64,000 nucleotides of DNA from Allantophomopsis cytisporea (GCA_024752435.1 CP103030.1:744001-808000), one strand, 5' to 3'. Shown: positions 21,548-32,834, numbered from the stretch's first letter. Notes: a model not told the origin generated them from the sequence alone. Made by a program: numbers and translations.

Positions 21548-22358
21548 TGCGCTTGTAAGTGGTGGCTCCGTAGCTTCGAGGCTGGTATTATATTGGCATT
21601 AGCAGCAAATGGGATAGATGTAAAAATAGCCTATATATCCCCCTCTAGCACCGCTCAAGCAGAAACATTACAGTCGAAGGTTGCCGTCTTTAGGTGAAAG
21701 GCTATCTTTAATCAGAAAGACCTAGCAGTTGTTGACTACAAAGAAGTGGTGCGTGATGCACTTTTGAAGGATTTAGCACAGAGAAGAGAGATATCATCGA
21801 TAATAACGCAGGAACTGGAGAGGCACAAGATAGTCTTTCAGTCGATGCTAATTCTTTCGCACGGCAAGTGCCTGCCTGTCTAGCTTGTTTGTGGACAAAA
21901 CCAAGTCCAAGAGGCTAACATGGGCGTGATGTAATGACTATAAACACTTGTGCGCCCTTACTTATCGAAGAACTCACTCCCAATCTCTCGCACGGCGGGA
22001 GAATAGTCTCTATAACCTCCATTTTAGCATGCGATGTTTATCCTAGTTTTGATATCTGCTCACCCTCCAAAGTGGCCCTTGAAGCATTAACGCGCGTATC
22101 GGCCGGCACACTCGCACAACCACTTGGTATCACTGCTAACGCAACAATACACGGGACTATCGAGACGGATCGATAGTAGGGGCTAACTAAGAGATTGTGA
22201 AGCTGATAAAGTAAAGAGCAAGTACAGATCATATGCTTGGTTCGCCGGATGATGTAGCGCAGGTTGTGCCTCTGTTAGCATTCGAAAGGGGAAGCTAGAC
22301 CAATGGTCAGTGTGTAGCGGCTCATGGAAGGAGGCTGTATAACTTATCTAAAAAGTAG
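21548..22358 (+). pseudogene. Degenerate short-chain dehydrogenase/reductase
   Basis: Fragments of an SDR are visible in order but in different frames. There is a glycine-rich start (SGGSVAS near 21560), then ALAANGIDVKIAYISPSS, a NNAG motif near 21801-21813, an active-site region near 22010-22075 and a C-terminal TNGQCVAAHG. In-frame stops occur at 21695-21697 (TGA) and 22296-22298 (TAG, where Trp is expected before TNG). Frame changes occur near 21575 and between 21740 and 21790. The catalytic Tyr of the YxxxK pair is Cys (CSPSK at 22057-22071). The reading is therefore a pseudogene of a fungal classical SDR. Boundaries are approximate. Confidence 0.75.
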
Positions 22359-22912
22359 CTGACAGGCTGCTGGAAATCAGACATTTATGATACGAGGAAC
22401 TAAAACTCCATTTTGCTCAAATTCCAGATCATTACCATTTCGCTCTAAAATCGGAAAACTCCATATATTTAGGGGAAAGAGTACCCCCAATCATGAGAAG
22501 AACGAAGTGCGGACCAAGGTGTTACGATATGTCATTATGAAATCCAACTATTTCAAGGCTTGACTATAAGTCATAATCCTGTGTCAATGAGGTCTAATTG
22601 AAAATGCGTGGCTTCAGACTCGGAATTGCGAGCACATTCTCTGGTAAAGGAAGGATACTTTCTTGTCTCACTCACTGCCACGGACATCTACGCAAGGATT
22701 TCCGAACCAAACTCTACGACTTCTCAAGGAAGCTTGGCAATTCAAGAGATTATGGCGCTGTTTTGATAGATCAATCTCGACTAATATCAGTTCTTGCTCT
22801 ACGTATAAGGATTTCTCTATAGATATATATCCTATGATTTTTTTTCGTTTCACAACCGTACGAGTCACATATTTTGGTTGATAAATCCCTAATATACAAT
22901 CAATCAACCCCC
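22359..22912. other. Intergenic region upstream of the broken reductase
   Basis: About 550 bases of AT-rich DNA with no supportable gene. It separates two decayed reading frames on the same strand and presumably carried the promoter of the downstream one. Confidence 0.5.
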
Positions 22913-24319
22913 ATGGCACAAAAGTCTCGAGAATACGACATTGTCGTCCTAGGTGCTACTGGATATACTGCCAAAATCGTGGCCAAATACATCAACACGA
23001 CTCTATCCACAGATTTGAAATGGGCAATCGCCGGAAGATCAGAGCAGAAACTAGCAGTATTGGCGAAGCAATTGAGGACCATGAACGGTGACCGCCAGCC
23101 TCCTCGTAAGTCAGACTTGATTGTCGGTGTCAGGAAGATGGGCTGATTTCTAGTATCAAGAAATCATTGTTATTGGTTTGGAACAGGAGCAACTAAAGAA
23201 GTTGGCTGACAGATGTCGGCTTATTGTCAACGGGATTGGACCTTATCACTTGTACTCAAGTCCGGTGATTGATGCATGTGCGAATGCGGGGACACATTAC
23301 ATCAGATTGTAAGTTGTGTCTTGTTCTGTTCTGTGACTGAGTCCTTTACTAACTGACGTTTGTTGTCAGTTCGTTAGAAACCCCATGGGTTCAGGAAATG
23401 ATCAAGAAGTATGATTTCATAGCAGAGAAGACTGGCTCAATTGTAGGCTGTTACAGAATCCAATTAACAAGCTCAATAGTTGGCATGCTAATACTGACAG
23501 ATTATCCCAACAATCGCACTTGCTCCATCAGACATTGTTACATTCTTGGTGGCCGTTCCATCTCCGATCAGCTACGGAGTAAAGGAACAGCTCGAGTTGA
23601 TAGTACCGCAAAGTTAGAGATACAAGGCATGAGTGGGGGCTCACTCAATACTGTCATATCCTTCATATCCTCGTACGGCGTCTCCTGGATTCTTTCTGGC
23701 GACCCATGGTCTCTAACACAAGCTCCCAAATATACCAACGCATCCTCCAAAACTCCGCTACTATCCCGCCTTTTTGGTTACCGCTATGTTGAAGGCCTCG
23801 GTATCTGTACTACCTCTTTCCCTGCTATCTGCAACGAGTCCATCGCACACCGCAGTGCAGCTCTCTTGCCCCAGATATACGGCTCGGGGTTTCATTTGCA
23901 TGAGTTCCTGCCTGTGCCAGGCTTCTTCAGTGCGGTTTTTGTGCACTTAATTACGAGATTGGGACTGTTGATTGTAGCAGTTCCACCGCTAAGAGCACTT
24001 TTCGAGTTGTTGATTCCGCCAGGAGGGACGGGCCCCGAGCTGGCGAACACGCATGTTGAGAAACAGGTCTTTCATGCTGTTGCACAACCTGCTAATGATA
24101 GGAGGGACTAAAGTGGAAGCAAGGTTTAGTTACCATGGGTCTCTATACTATTGTAGTGCGGCGATGGGTGTTGAAGCTGCTTTAGTTATACTTGGAGATG
24201 AGCGTGCACCCGCACATGAGATTGGTGGTGGCATTTTAATGCCTGCTACATTGGGAATGCCGTTCGTGGAGAGATTACGCAACATTGGTGCAGAGTTAAA
24301 GGTTAAGAAGATGACCTGA
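22913..24319 (+). pseudogene. Saccharopine-dehydrogenase-like / trans-acting enoyl-reductase family gene with two offsetting frameshifts
   Basis: Exons 22913-23105, 23161-23308, 23370-23442 and then 23501 onward can be joined. The product starts MAQKSREYDIVVLGATGYTA, an NAD(P)-binding Rossmann motif, and continues with LIVNGIGPYHLYSSPVIDACANAG, typical of the family. Membrane-associated fungal members are often called trans-acting enoyl reductases. Near 23551-23556 one base appears to be missing, so RSISDQLRSKG and the next ~180 codons lie in another frame. Near 24101-24107 one extra base returns the frame to the original one, which ends GAELKVKKMT at 24319. Without both indels the gene would be complete at about 420 residues. 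Either it is a young pseudogene or both sites are assembly errors. Confidence 0.75.
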
Positions 24320-25884
24320 GTTTATGAGTGTTGCAGGTCATAATTGCAGACATGAAGTGTTGCATCTAGAAATCGGCCTAAGATAGTTGCAAGAGTGTTT
24401 TTCCACATTTGTGCTGGCCTTCAACATGTAGCTTCGTCCAGATCAAATCCTTAATATCAAATTTCGTAGGTAGAAACCAGAATTTAGATTTTATTTACAA
24501 ATACAGTAATGGCATTATCAAAGCTGGGATTGAATGAGTTCTAAATCAATCGAAATTACTGGAAATAACAGAGCAGGATCTACAGTACATGCTGGTTTTG
24601 CATGTGCGAGCTGTAAAGTCGTGAGGATAATTCTTTCGTAAACAGATTGATGAAAAAAGAAGCACGCAACGACCAAAGAGATGGTGTAAGGCATGTAATC
24701 CACTCGAACACGAACATACCCAGTCAGATCACATTTCTCTGGTTCTATCAAGAGTTTGCACTCTTGTGGAATACCGCATTGAAACCGCGTTTAGAATTAC
24801 AAACTTGAAATGGCTACGACATTCTTCATCAAACCCTTACCAATGAGGGGGATGAATATATTAATAGTGTTAGTAAGACCAATGATATTGACACGAAAGG
24901 ACTCTTCGAGATCATGCTCAAGATTACTAGGATTGCTGATGCTGACAGAAAAGTAACATCAATCTTGTAATACAAACAAGTCTGCAAAGTTGCGCAGTGT
25001 TGTTGTCTGTGAGATGTATGTAGTATTGCATGTCAAGTAGTCAATGCAATCGAATCCATTCTGGACTATCGTGGCAGCAGTCTCTAATTTCTCCAGTAAG
25101 CAGCAGAAGCATGGCAATATACCAGTAAATATACTTTGAGAGCTTGAAGATTAATGATAGCAGCCTGGAAGATTTGAATATTCTTGATGTTGTCTTTCGC
25201 CAGCTTCTCTTCCGTTGTCGCTTAGTTTCTTACGACTTCAATTACAGTGTTGGTAGTATTGCTCGCGAATTGCTTGATGATAGCATGCTATTCGATTTCA
25301 TATCAAAAATTGGTATCCTGAGATATTGATCTCTGGATTCTCGATTTCTTGACTTTCACTTACTCCAAGTTCGCGAGATGTTCCTGTAACTATATAGGAC
25401 GGCATTCTAAAGAGTTTCAATAGCTTGTTTCAAGCTGAATGTGTCCTTTACTATGATAATATATTTGCAACTTTTGACTTTCATGAAAGCACCAGTTATG
25501 AAAAGAATGTACCATGGATAGCACAATTCTAATTTTGTATTCCTGCATCTAGTATGCTAATGATGCAGCCATCCAGACTCAGTCATCACATGTTCCATAA
25601 GATTCTAGTGTCAATAACTCCTTTGCTTTGAAATCAGCTTCCGCTGGAATGGGGAATCAACCCGTTACTGGAAATCATTTTAGTAGTCACTTAACCTAGG
25701 GAGGCTTCAAAAGGCAAAAGGAGTTATAAACGTCGAGACCGGTTCGGACTTGGCAACCAAAACCCCGCATCAAAAGGCGCCATGTCCCGGATCCCGTCGA
25801 CCAAACCTCTCAGTAAACAAGCACGGCACAATCAGTCAGAATCACGAAGCAACTCACTTAAGCCTGCCTATACAAATTGTTGGA
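24320..25884. other. AT-rich intergenic region
   Basis: About 1.5 kb with only short open frames. A stretch near 24820-24970 has a 40-50 codon open frame without recognisable motifs. The right end should hold the promoter of the transcription factor gene. Confidence 0.5.
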
Positions 25885-27653
25885 ATGACCGACGAAGGAG
25901 CTCCAGGAGTGGAGGAGTCGTTTGAATGTCCTATCTGCCACAAGCAGTTCGTAATTCGTCAGTAGTCATCCAATGGCAAAATAATCACTTGAGGGAGCAA
26001 TTTCAGTCCCCGTTGCTAGTGTTTTGCGATAGTTGATTCAATCTACTCGAATTTCAAGGTATCGAGTTTTGGATCGTACAGAACTGACGGTAATATCAGG
26101 TTCTTCGTATCTGCGTCATTCGAGAAAATGCCTTGAACGCACGGTTTCACATCCTAGAAAGAAGTCTTGCCGTCAGTGTTCGAGCGTAAAGACAAGATGC
26201 GATCAAAGGCGTCCCTGTTGCAGTCGATGCGCTGTTCGACATATCACATGTGAATATGTGAGTGGCGGCTCTCAGCGACAAAGAGAGCAATCAACTCCTC
26301 AGATGCCAACAGCAATAGACAGTCCCAATTTTCCAAGTGCTGAAATCATATCAGAGAACCCAGAGCAAGCTGTGGACAACAGTTATATCGCTACTGCTTG
26401 CTATACTGATCAGACTGATGATCTGAGATGGGGAAACCTAGCGCCACGGACTCGTGCCGAAAATACTTCTGTAACACCGAGTCCTAGCTGTGCTCCGAAT
26501 TTACAGCATGATACTGGTCCAATTCAGCCAAATGATCGGTCGAATAATACTGAGACTGTAGCTACGGTTGCGCAAGGTTCTGTTGGCGCGATTCGCGCCA
26601 ACAGAACCTCGAATCCACCGGCACAGGCTAGTGGTGACATTGCCAAACTTCGTGATCGTTGGTTGTACCCTTATGTTGAGCAGTCTCCTGCAAAGTATGC
26701 GGTGAGAAGACAAAGCATGTCGTTTCTCAGCCGTATCTTTCGGACTTATCCTCGTATGATGTCAAGAAGGGAGCAGCTACCCCCTTTCATCCATACATAT
26801 CAGATATCATGCGGAAGCGTCCCACCTCAACTTGCAAACTGCTTCCTTTTATCACGAATGTGGGAAGGCCATACAACTGCCGAAGGAGGTGGTGACCTTA
26901 TTGAAGCTACAATCAAACGAGAGATGGAGAAGCTTTTCAACGAGGTGTGTTATCAGCTTGTGTGGTTCCATGCTTCTGCAGAAGTACAAGTTTGGATTCA
27001 CTAACATTAAACCTTAGTACCGAACGTATAACCCAGCAAATCTGACAGCTGCCTTTCAGGCTCTACTAATTTATTCAATCATCTTACTCTTTTTTGTGCC
27101 TCAGCAACCCTCATCTGAGAAATTTGACCTACCCACCCTCGTCTCCCTTCAAGAACTTGGGTTCTATGTCTGCCAGAGAGATCTTGTTCTTCCAGCTGAA
27201 AGTGCTCATACACGTCCGTGCTGGGAAGAATGGGTGCTAGTATCCTGTAGACGTAGGACATTGATGACCTTGTATTGTTTCGAGTGGATCTACGCAATGC
27301 TCAATGGACTGCCAACATTTCCTTGTACAGAGCTAGGTTTCATGCCTGCACCAGCTGGGAAAGTGTTATGGAGTGCCAGAACACAACAGGAGTGGGAAGG
27401 CGCGTATGATCGGTGGTTAGGGCACTGGGCAAGAATTGGCACTTACAAGATGCAAGAGCTCACACAGATCAAGCCTGGACCTGAGCTGGATATTCGTACG
27501 GAGATGTGGTTGGAAGAAGCGGACGAGTTTGGAATCATGTATATGGCTCTAGGTAAGAATTCGCTGTATCTGGTCAACCCTGCCTTGTCGTTGAGTCTGC
27601 TGACCTCCATAGTCAATGCGACTGAAGGCCCACACCTAACGGAAAGAGATTGA
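25885..27653 (+). CDS. C2H2-type plus Zn2Cys6 fungal transcription factor
   Basis: Four exons, 25885-25957, 26100-26944, 27018-27552 and 27613-27653, give 497 residues. A C2H2-like finger is split by the first intron: ECPICHKQF then YLRHSRKC, ending in Cys rather than His (C2HC). Immediately after it a Zn2Cys6 cluster reads CRQCSSVKTRCDQRRPCCSRC with six cysteines. The C-terminal half resembles the fungal-specific regulatory region (RPCWEEWVLVSCRRRTLMTLYCFEW), ending ALVNATEGPHLTERD. Such dual-finger proteins are pathway regulators in the nucleus. The last intron (27553-27612) is 60 nt and stop-free, so retention would still give a protein. The neighbouring reductases and EthD gene are possible targets. 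The start at 25885 gives MTDEGAPGVEESFECP; an in-frame ATG at 25750 would add 45 residues. Confidence 0.8.
26575..26609. repeat. Perfect 35-nt palindrome inside the transcription factor coding sequence
   Basis: Two 17-nt arms (AGGTTCTGTTGGCGCGA and its exact reverse complement) flank a single central T. The inverted repeat lies within exon 2 and encodes part of QGSVGAIRANRTSN. A DNA cruciform or strong mRNA hairpin is expected. Confidence 0.95.
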
Positions 27654-28364
27654 AAGCCCACTGGTTATGTGAAAGGATAGAGGGTGAAACAGTTAAACTA
27701 TCGAAGAGGAATGAGGTCATGTTAGTCATCAGAAGACTGTACTTCCGCAGCCTACGAATGACCTGCATCCGATATATGCTTAGATGTCAATGGGTCGAGT
27801 CTCTATTTAGTATGTTTGGGTTGAAATGCCTGCTTAGTATAAGTATATATTGGAGTGTGTTATACTTGAAAATGAAGACCCGAAGATCAACTTTCTTAAT
27901 TTAATATTTCCAGAATCTTTTCAAAACTCTAAATTAACTCAGGTGTGACCAGTGAATGCCCACTATAGATCCTGATGTAGCAGCAAACTGAGGATGAGAG
28001 TCAAAAGGTCGCTTACTCTGAGAGTGATAACCCTCAATACTCGTGCAAAAGCCGCATAGACAACCAGTGCCGTACATAGTATTACAGAGGATTGTAACAC
28101 CTTTTCATTCAATAAATGGCGCCAAAGAAACTTCGGGAGTGTTAGAGGTAAGCATGCGTACGGTACTCCATGTATTTTCAGCTGGTATGTCAGTTATTCT
28201 CTCGGTATTCCATCCTGCATTCCGGATTGATAATCATCGCCAAGAAAATTGACAAGAGCAGATCCAAAAAGCCATATTTAAGGGGACTTACTGCCCATGT
28301 TTCAATTTTGATTCGCATCATTGTAAACCCAAACGGCAGATGCAAACAGAATCACTTCTTCATT
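27654..28364. other. Intergenic region between the regulator and the NmrA-like gene
   Basis: About 710 bases with no supportable gene. The frame of the downstream gene is open back to about 28170, but the extra 65 residues are not family-like. Confidence 0.5.
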
Positions 28365-29285
28365 ATGTTGATTCTCATTGCCGGAATCACTGGAAGTCTT
28401 GGCCAGCGCCTGGCTAAAGCTGCCATATCAAAAGGACTGTCAATTCGAGGCCTGGGCCGCAATCCTGACAGTCTTAGCCCTGAAATATCCGGACAACTTG
28501 AATCTTTTGTCAAGAGTAACTCTTACTATGATGTACTATCTCTCGAAAAAGCCGTCACCGGAGTCGATGCGATTATCAATGCCTATGCACCAACTCCCGT
28601 GTTAGATCTTGACGGTCATCTTCTCCTTCTCCGCGCCGCTGAACGAGCTCAGATCAAGATATTTATCGCTTCATCTTGGAGTCGAGACTGGACTAATTTG
28701 AAGTTTGGGGATTTCGAGCACTACAACAACCACCTTGCGTTCGAGCATCAGGTAGCGACGAGCAGTCCTATCCGCCCAGTCTATGTGCTTACTGGTATCT
28801 TCACGGATCTTCTATTTACACCATATGGGCCGGGAGGATTTGATACAACTGGCGAGAGACCACGGATGCGGTACTGGGGGAATGAAAACACTAACAGCAG
28901 ATGGCCCTGGACCACCCAAGACGACGCTGCCGCTTGGACGATTGATATCTTGCTTTATGGAGATGGTGTTCGGGCTGGAAGCGGGGGGTTTTTCAAAGTT
29001 CGTTCCGGAGAAACAACAATCGAGGAGCTCAGAGCGGTATACGAGAAAGTCTTTGAGACTAGGGTTGACGTTATCCGTGAAGGCAGTGTAGAAGATCTCG
29101 AATCACGATTGGCTAGGCTGCGAAAGAAGAAGGGTAGGGCTAAATATCACGAATACATGTCGGAAGCTGCGGCGTTTCTTGCAAGCAAAGGATTGTGGGA
29201 GAATACGGATATCACTCTTTTAGACCAGTTTAAGAAGCCAACCACTCTAGAGGAGTACTTCAGAGAAGAGAAAAGTGAAGATTGA
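28365..29285 (+). CDS. NmrA-like / isoflavone-reductase-like NAD(P)-binding oxidoreductase
   Basis: A single exon of 306 residues. The N-terminus MLILIAGITGSLGQRLAKAA holds the GxxGxxG dinucleotide-binding motif at residues 7-13. The middle contains VTGVDAIINAYAPTP and FIASSWSRDW, a pattern seen in atypical short-chain dehydrogenases of the NmrA/isoflavone reductase group that fungi use in aromatic or secondary metabolism. No transmembrane segment or signal peptide is seen. The start at 28365 places the Rossmann strand at the extreme N-terminus, as usual; an upstream in-frame ATG at 28170 adds non-homologous sequence. The gene lies downstream of the dual-finger regulator on the same strand and may be part of the same cluster. 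Confidence 0.8.
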   Translation: MLILIAGITGSLGQRLAKAAISKGLSIRGLGRNPDSLSPEISGQLESFVKSNSYYDVLSLEKAVTGVDAIINAYAPTPVLDLDGHLLLLRAAERAQIKIFIASSWSRDWTNLKFGDFEHYNNHLAFEHQVATSSPIRPVYVLTGIFTDLLFTPYGPGGFDTTGERPRMRYWGNENTNSRWPWTTQDDAAAWTIDILLYGDGVRAGSGGFFKVRSGETTIEELRAVYEKVFETRVDVIREGSVEDLESRLARLRKKKGRAKYHEYMSEAAAFLASKGLWENTDITLLDQFKKPTTLEEYFREEKSED

Positions 29286-31205
29286 CAATCTAAGGAATCA
29301 TAGCTAGTAAGAACCAAATACGAAAACTTAAGGCTCTAGATATACGAAAGTAGAATTGAATGATTCATAATTGATATACAAGAATCTATATTGATTTACC
29401 TAGCGAAATAACAATATAAAAAGTAAATTATCAAGAAAACATGATCAGTGTGTATGAGATAAGATTATCTGGCCCGGGGATTGGAGATTTCTGGCAGCCT
29501 AATGGGCTATAAGATATCAGAGGTTAAGAAACCCTCCTCAACAATAGACATTAACAGATGGTGGCAAGCACTTCAAAAGACTAACCTTTGACTTGTTCTC
29601 GAACCATTGTTGCGAATACCTAGTCTAAGGAGCAATCAATGTGACGAAAAGACAGCTTCAACGTCGCATTTCCAAGCGTTAGTGTCCGGGTTCTGTTGGA
29701 TACTCTTGAAATACTGTGAGGGGTCTAGGTGAATCGAATTGAACTCAAATCGCTGTGATTCTAGTTTAAAGCAGAGAGCTGATGTGCTCTACTAAAGCAG
29801 TCACTCTATATTGTATAGGTAAATAAATAAGGCTAGCCAGAAGCCTGTTGTAGAGCCAATTAGGATCAAATTTTTGTCTAGGAATCAACTTGGGTTGGAA
29901 GTACTTGATAGTGATGAGAACCTATACTGACTAGTACAAGCTGTTCAAACACTCTTTCGGGAGCCTAGCAGAAGATCGGACTGCCAGTAGAAGAGCCCGA
30001 GTAGTTGCTATATGTAAATTATATAACTAAATTAAGGTAGTATTATTGCTCTAGATTAGCTAGATACATTGCTGGAAGAGACGAATGCAAGCCAACGAAG
30101 TAAGCTTAATTATGTGTTTATTTGACGAAGCCGTCAGAAAGCCACTAATAGGAAAGACATAGACAGCAAAGACACATACTTGTAATTTGTGCGCTGTAAG
30201 AAATGGCGGACATTTTATCAACAAGAGAACTCAAGTAACAATTAAAGTTTTCAAATGCTCTGGCAGTTCCTACAGGCTACCACTCTCGTAAGAAATTTAT
30301 GGCCTCCTTCTAGAGCCCTTATACTTTACGTTTTAGCTAGACATCCAACAAAGCATCCAGCAACAATCATGATGCAATAGACGCTCGGGTACATTATGAT
30401 ACAATAGCCATTTAGTAGCGAGTACTAGTATAGCCAAGAGATTGAACTTCGGATTCTACGTAGAGATTGGTATTTTTGCTCAACAATTCATGGACCGATT
30501 ATAAAGAAAATTTGAAGAAAGTAGAGCTAACTGGTAAAGTGAGCGGCGCTAGCCTTGGCAGAGTATTTGCTATAAAAGAGCATGTTCCTGGCTCTTGGCT
30601 TGAGCGCGAGTATAATACGGAGTTGCTGTAGCTACTCAGTTTCTAAAAGACTGTATTATTGACTTGGTTTTGGCACGTACAGAACGTGTGGAATTGACTC
30701 TATCTTTGCTGGTATGTCAAATGGGACTTCAATGACGTAAGTTACGATTCATTCCATCGACCTGTCATAATAGCAACAAAGAGCGGTTATTTGAACAACA
30801 ACCTCGATGACAACCTTAGCTTTTCTACGAATTGTATGCGGCTTTCATGTTTTGATTCTGGAGTTTTGACAACCTCGGGCCATCCCGTAGCATAATTAAT
30901 TATGAATGAAATCGGCCTTTCTAGCACACACTAGCAAGCCACTAAGGCAAGGCTGACATTCTACTATGTACTAAAACAGTCGATCGTGCCACAGTCCGCC
31001 CAATCGCATCGCAAGAAGTAGACAGATAAGTGAACATCCAAGTTCACCACCACCCATTAAAGTACAGAAGATCGATGGTATACCTCAATCACAACTATCT
31101 CGATTTCTACTTCTTTCTTCGTCCGACTTCTTACCCACGTTCACTAATCCCAACCTTTACTTATTAATTACAACCCGTTACCTACTCTGGCCCGACATAG
31201 CCAAG
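29286..31205. other. Gene-poor AT-rich region
   Basis: About 1.9 kb with no intact gene. It contains one tRNA-like remnant (see separate entry) and otherwise short, stop-riddled frames. The right end (about 31070-31205) is C/T-rich and is probably the promoter and leader of the DnaJ gene. Confidence 0.55.
29730..29810 (-). pseudogene. Degenerate tRNA-like sequence
   Basis: On the minus strand the order TAGTAGAGCACATCAG, then CTGCTTTAAACTAG, then GAGTTCAATTC resembles an A box/D arm, an anticodon arm and a T arm/B box. The acceptor stem and T stem do not pair properly, and the anticodon loop would read TTA, so it is at best a decayed tRNA or a tRNA-derived repeat. Boundaries are approximate. 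Confidence 0.3.
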
Positions 31206-32834
31206 ATGTATGTCAATCTTTCAGTTCTCACGGTCGCGGCCACACTTTTATCATCTCAATCTCTTGTTTCCGCAATCTCGCCCTCCGAAATTCCAACTGA
31301 TACCCCGATCTCATCACTTCTCTCCTCTGCAAACGCCCATCTTGCAAAGGGCGAAACCAACGATGCTTTGACCTACTACGATGTCGCCATCTCCCGCGAT
31401 CCAAATGACTATCTTACATTCTTTAAGCGTGGCGCCACGTACCTCAGCCTGGGACGGATGTCACAGGCCACTAAGGACTTTGATAAGGTCTTGAGCATCA
31501 GACCCGACTTTGAAGGAGCTTTACTCCAGCGAGCGAAGATCCGAGCAAAGCATGCTGAGTGGGATGCAGCCTTGGCCGATTATACAAAAGCCGGCAAAAC
31601 GAACAGCCAAGAAGTCTTGGAGATGGAAGAGGCTAAGGGAGCTGCGGCTCTGGCTACTGATGCCTACGCCGCTGGTGACTGGGAGAAGTGTGTGGAACAT
31701 GCCAGCGTGGCCATAATGGTTGCCAGCAGATCTCTGAGTCTGCGACAGACCAGAGTGCGTTGTCGATTTGAGAAGGGCGAAGTACAAGAGGGTATCAGTG
31801 ATTTGGCACATGTGTTGCAGATGCAGCCGGGACTGACGGAACCTCACATACAAATCTCATCAATTTTGTTCTATGCGCTAAAGGATACCGAGAGAGGCTT
31901 GAAGCAAATCAAGCAGTGTTTACATGCCGATCCGGATTCAAAAGTGTGTAAAAAGCTGCACAAGCGCGAGAAACAATTGGAAAAGCAACTGGCCAAGGTG
32001 AACAAGGCCTTCGAAAAGCGCCAATACGCTACCGGGGTGAAGCTTTTGATTTCATCAGGAGATGAGCCTGGTCTTATCCAAGAGATCAAAAATGATGTGA
32101 AGGAGCTGAGGGAAGAAGGGACCATTCCAGCCAAGGCACCAAATGATCTCGTCGCGCGAGTTGTCGAAATGGCCTGCGAAGCATATTATGAGGTATGAGC
32201 TGAGATATTTGAGTCCAAAAGATCATGCAACTAACAACCAAAACAGATGAACAGCCTTAAGAAAGCCATTCCATACTGTGACGAAGCACTCTCCATGTAC
32301 GAGCACTCTCTTCATGGGCTTCTTTCGAAAGCACAACGACAAATGGATCTTGAAAACTACGAAGAGGCGGTTAGGATTTTGAATGAAGCCAAGGAACACC
32401 ATCCATCGGCATCTCAACTTCCTAATCTACAACAGAAAGCAGAGGTCGCACTTAAGCGTAGCAAGACCAAGGATTATTATAAGGTGTTGGGTGTTGCACA
32501 CGATGCTGACGAACGCCAAATCAAGAGCGCCTACAGAAAGATGACCAAGGAGTTCCATCCAGACAAGAGGCACATGAATGGCGTCTCGAAGGAGGATGCT
32601 GAGAAGAAGATGGCATCTATCAATGAGGCATATGAGGTTCTCAGCGATCCAGAACTGCGGGCTCGATTCGACAGAGGGGATGATCCGAATGATCAAGAAA
32701 ACCGGGGAGGGCAACCATTCCAAGGCAGTCCATTTGGAGGACAGCAATTTGTATTCAACCACGGAAGACAAGGTGGACAACAATTCAATTTCAAGTTTGG
32801 TGGTGGTGGTGGTGGATTCCCATTTGGAAATTGA
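31206..32834 (+). CDS. ER-lumenal TPR/J-domain co-chaperone, p58IPK/DNAJC3 family
   Basis: Two exons, 31206-32192 and 32247-32834, give 524 residues. A signal peptide (MYVNLSVLTVAATLLSSQSLVSA) opens the protein. Tandem TPR repeats follow (from about residue 36), for example LAKGETNDALTYYDVAISRD. A C-terminal J domain has YYKVLGV and the HPD motif in KEFHPDKRH, then a Gly/Phe/Gln-rich tail ending GGGGGGFPFGN. The family stimulates BiP/Kar2 in the ER and is part of the unfolded protein response. No KDEL/HDEL retrieval signal is present, as is common in this family. The 54-nt intron is supported by EAYYE joining MNSLKKAIPYCDEAL in the next TPR. Confidence 0.92.

Noticed and set aside
30530..30650. 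Possible protein-kinase-like fragment (GKVSGASLGRVFAIKE)
   Set aside because: Only about 35 codons are open, followed by stops in every frame, and no other kinase motif occurs nearby in order. It could be chance.
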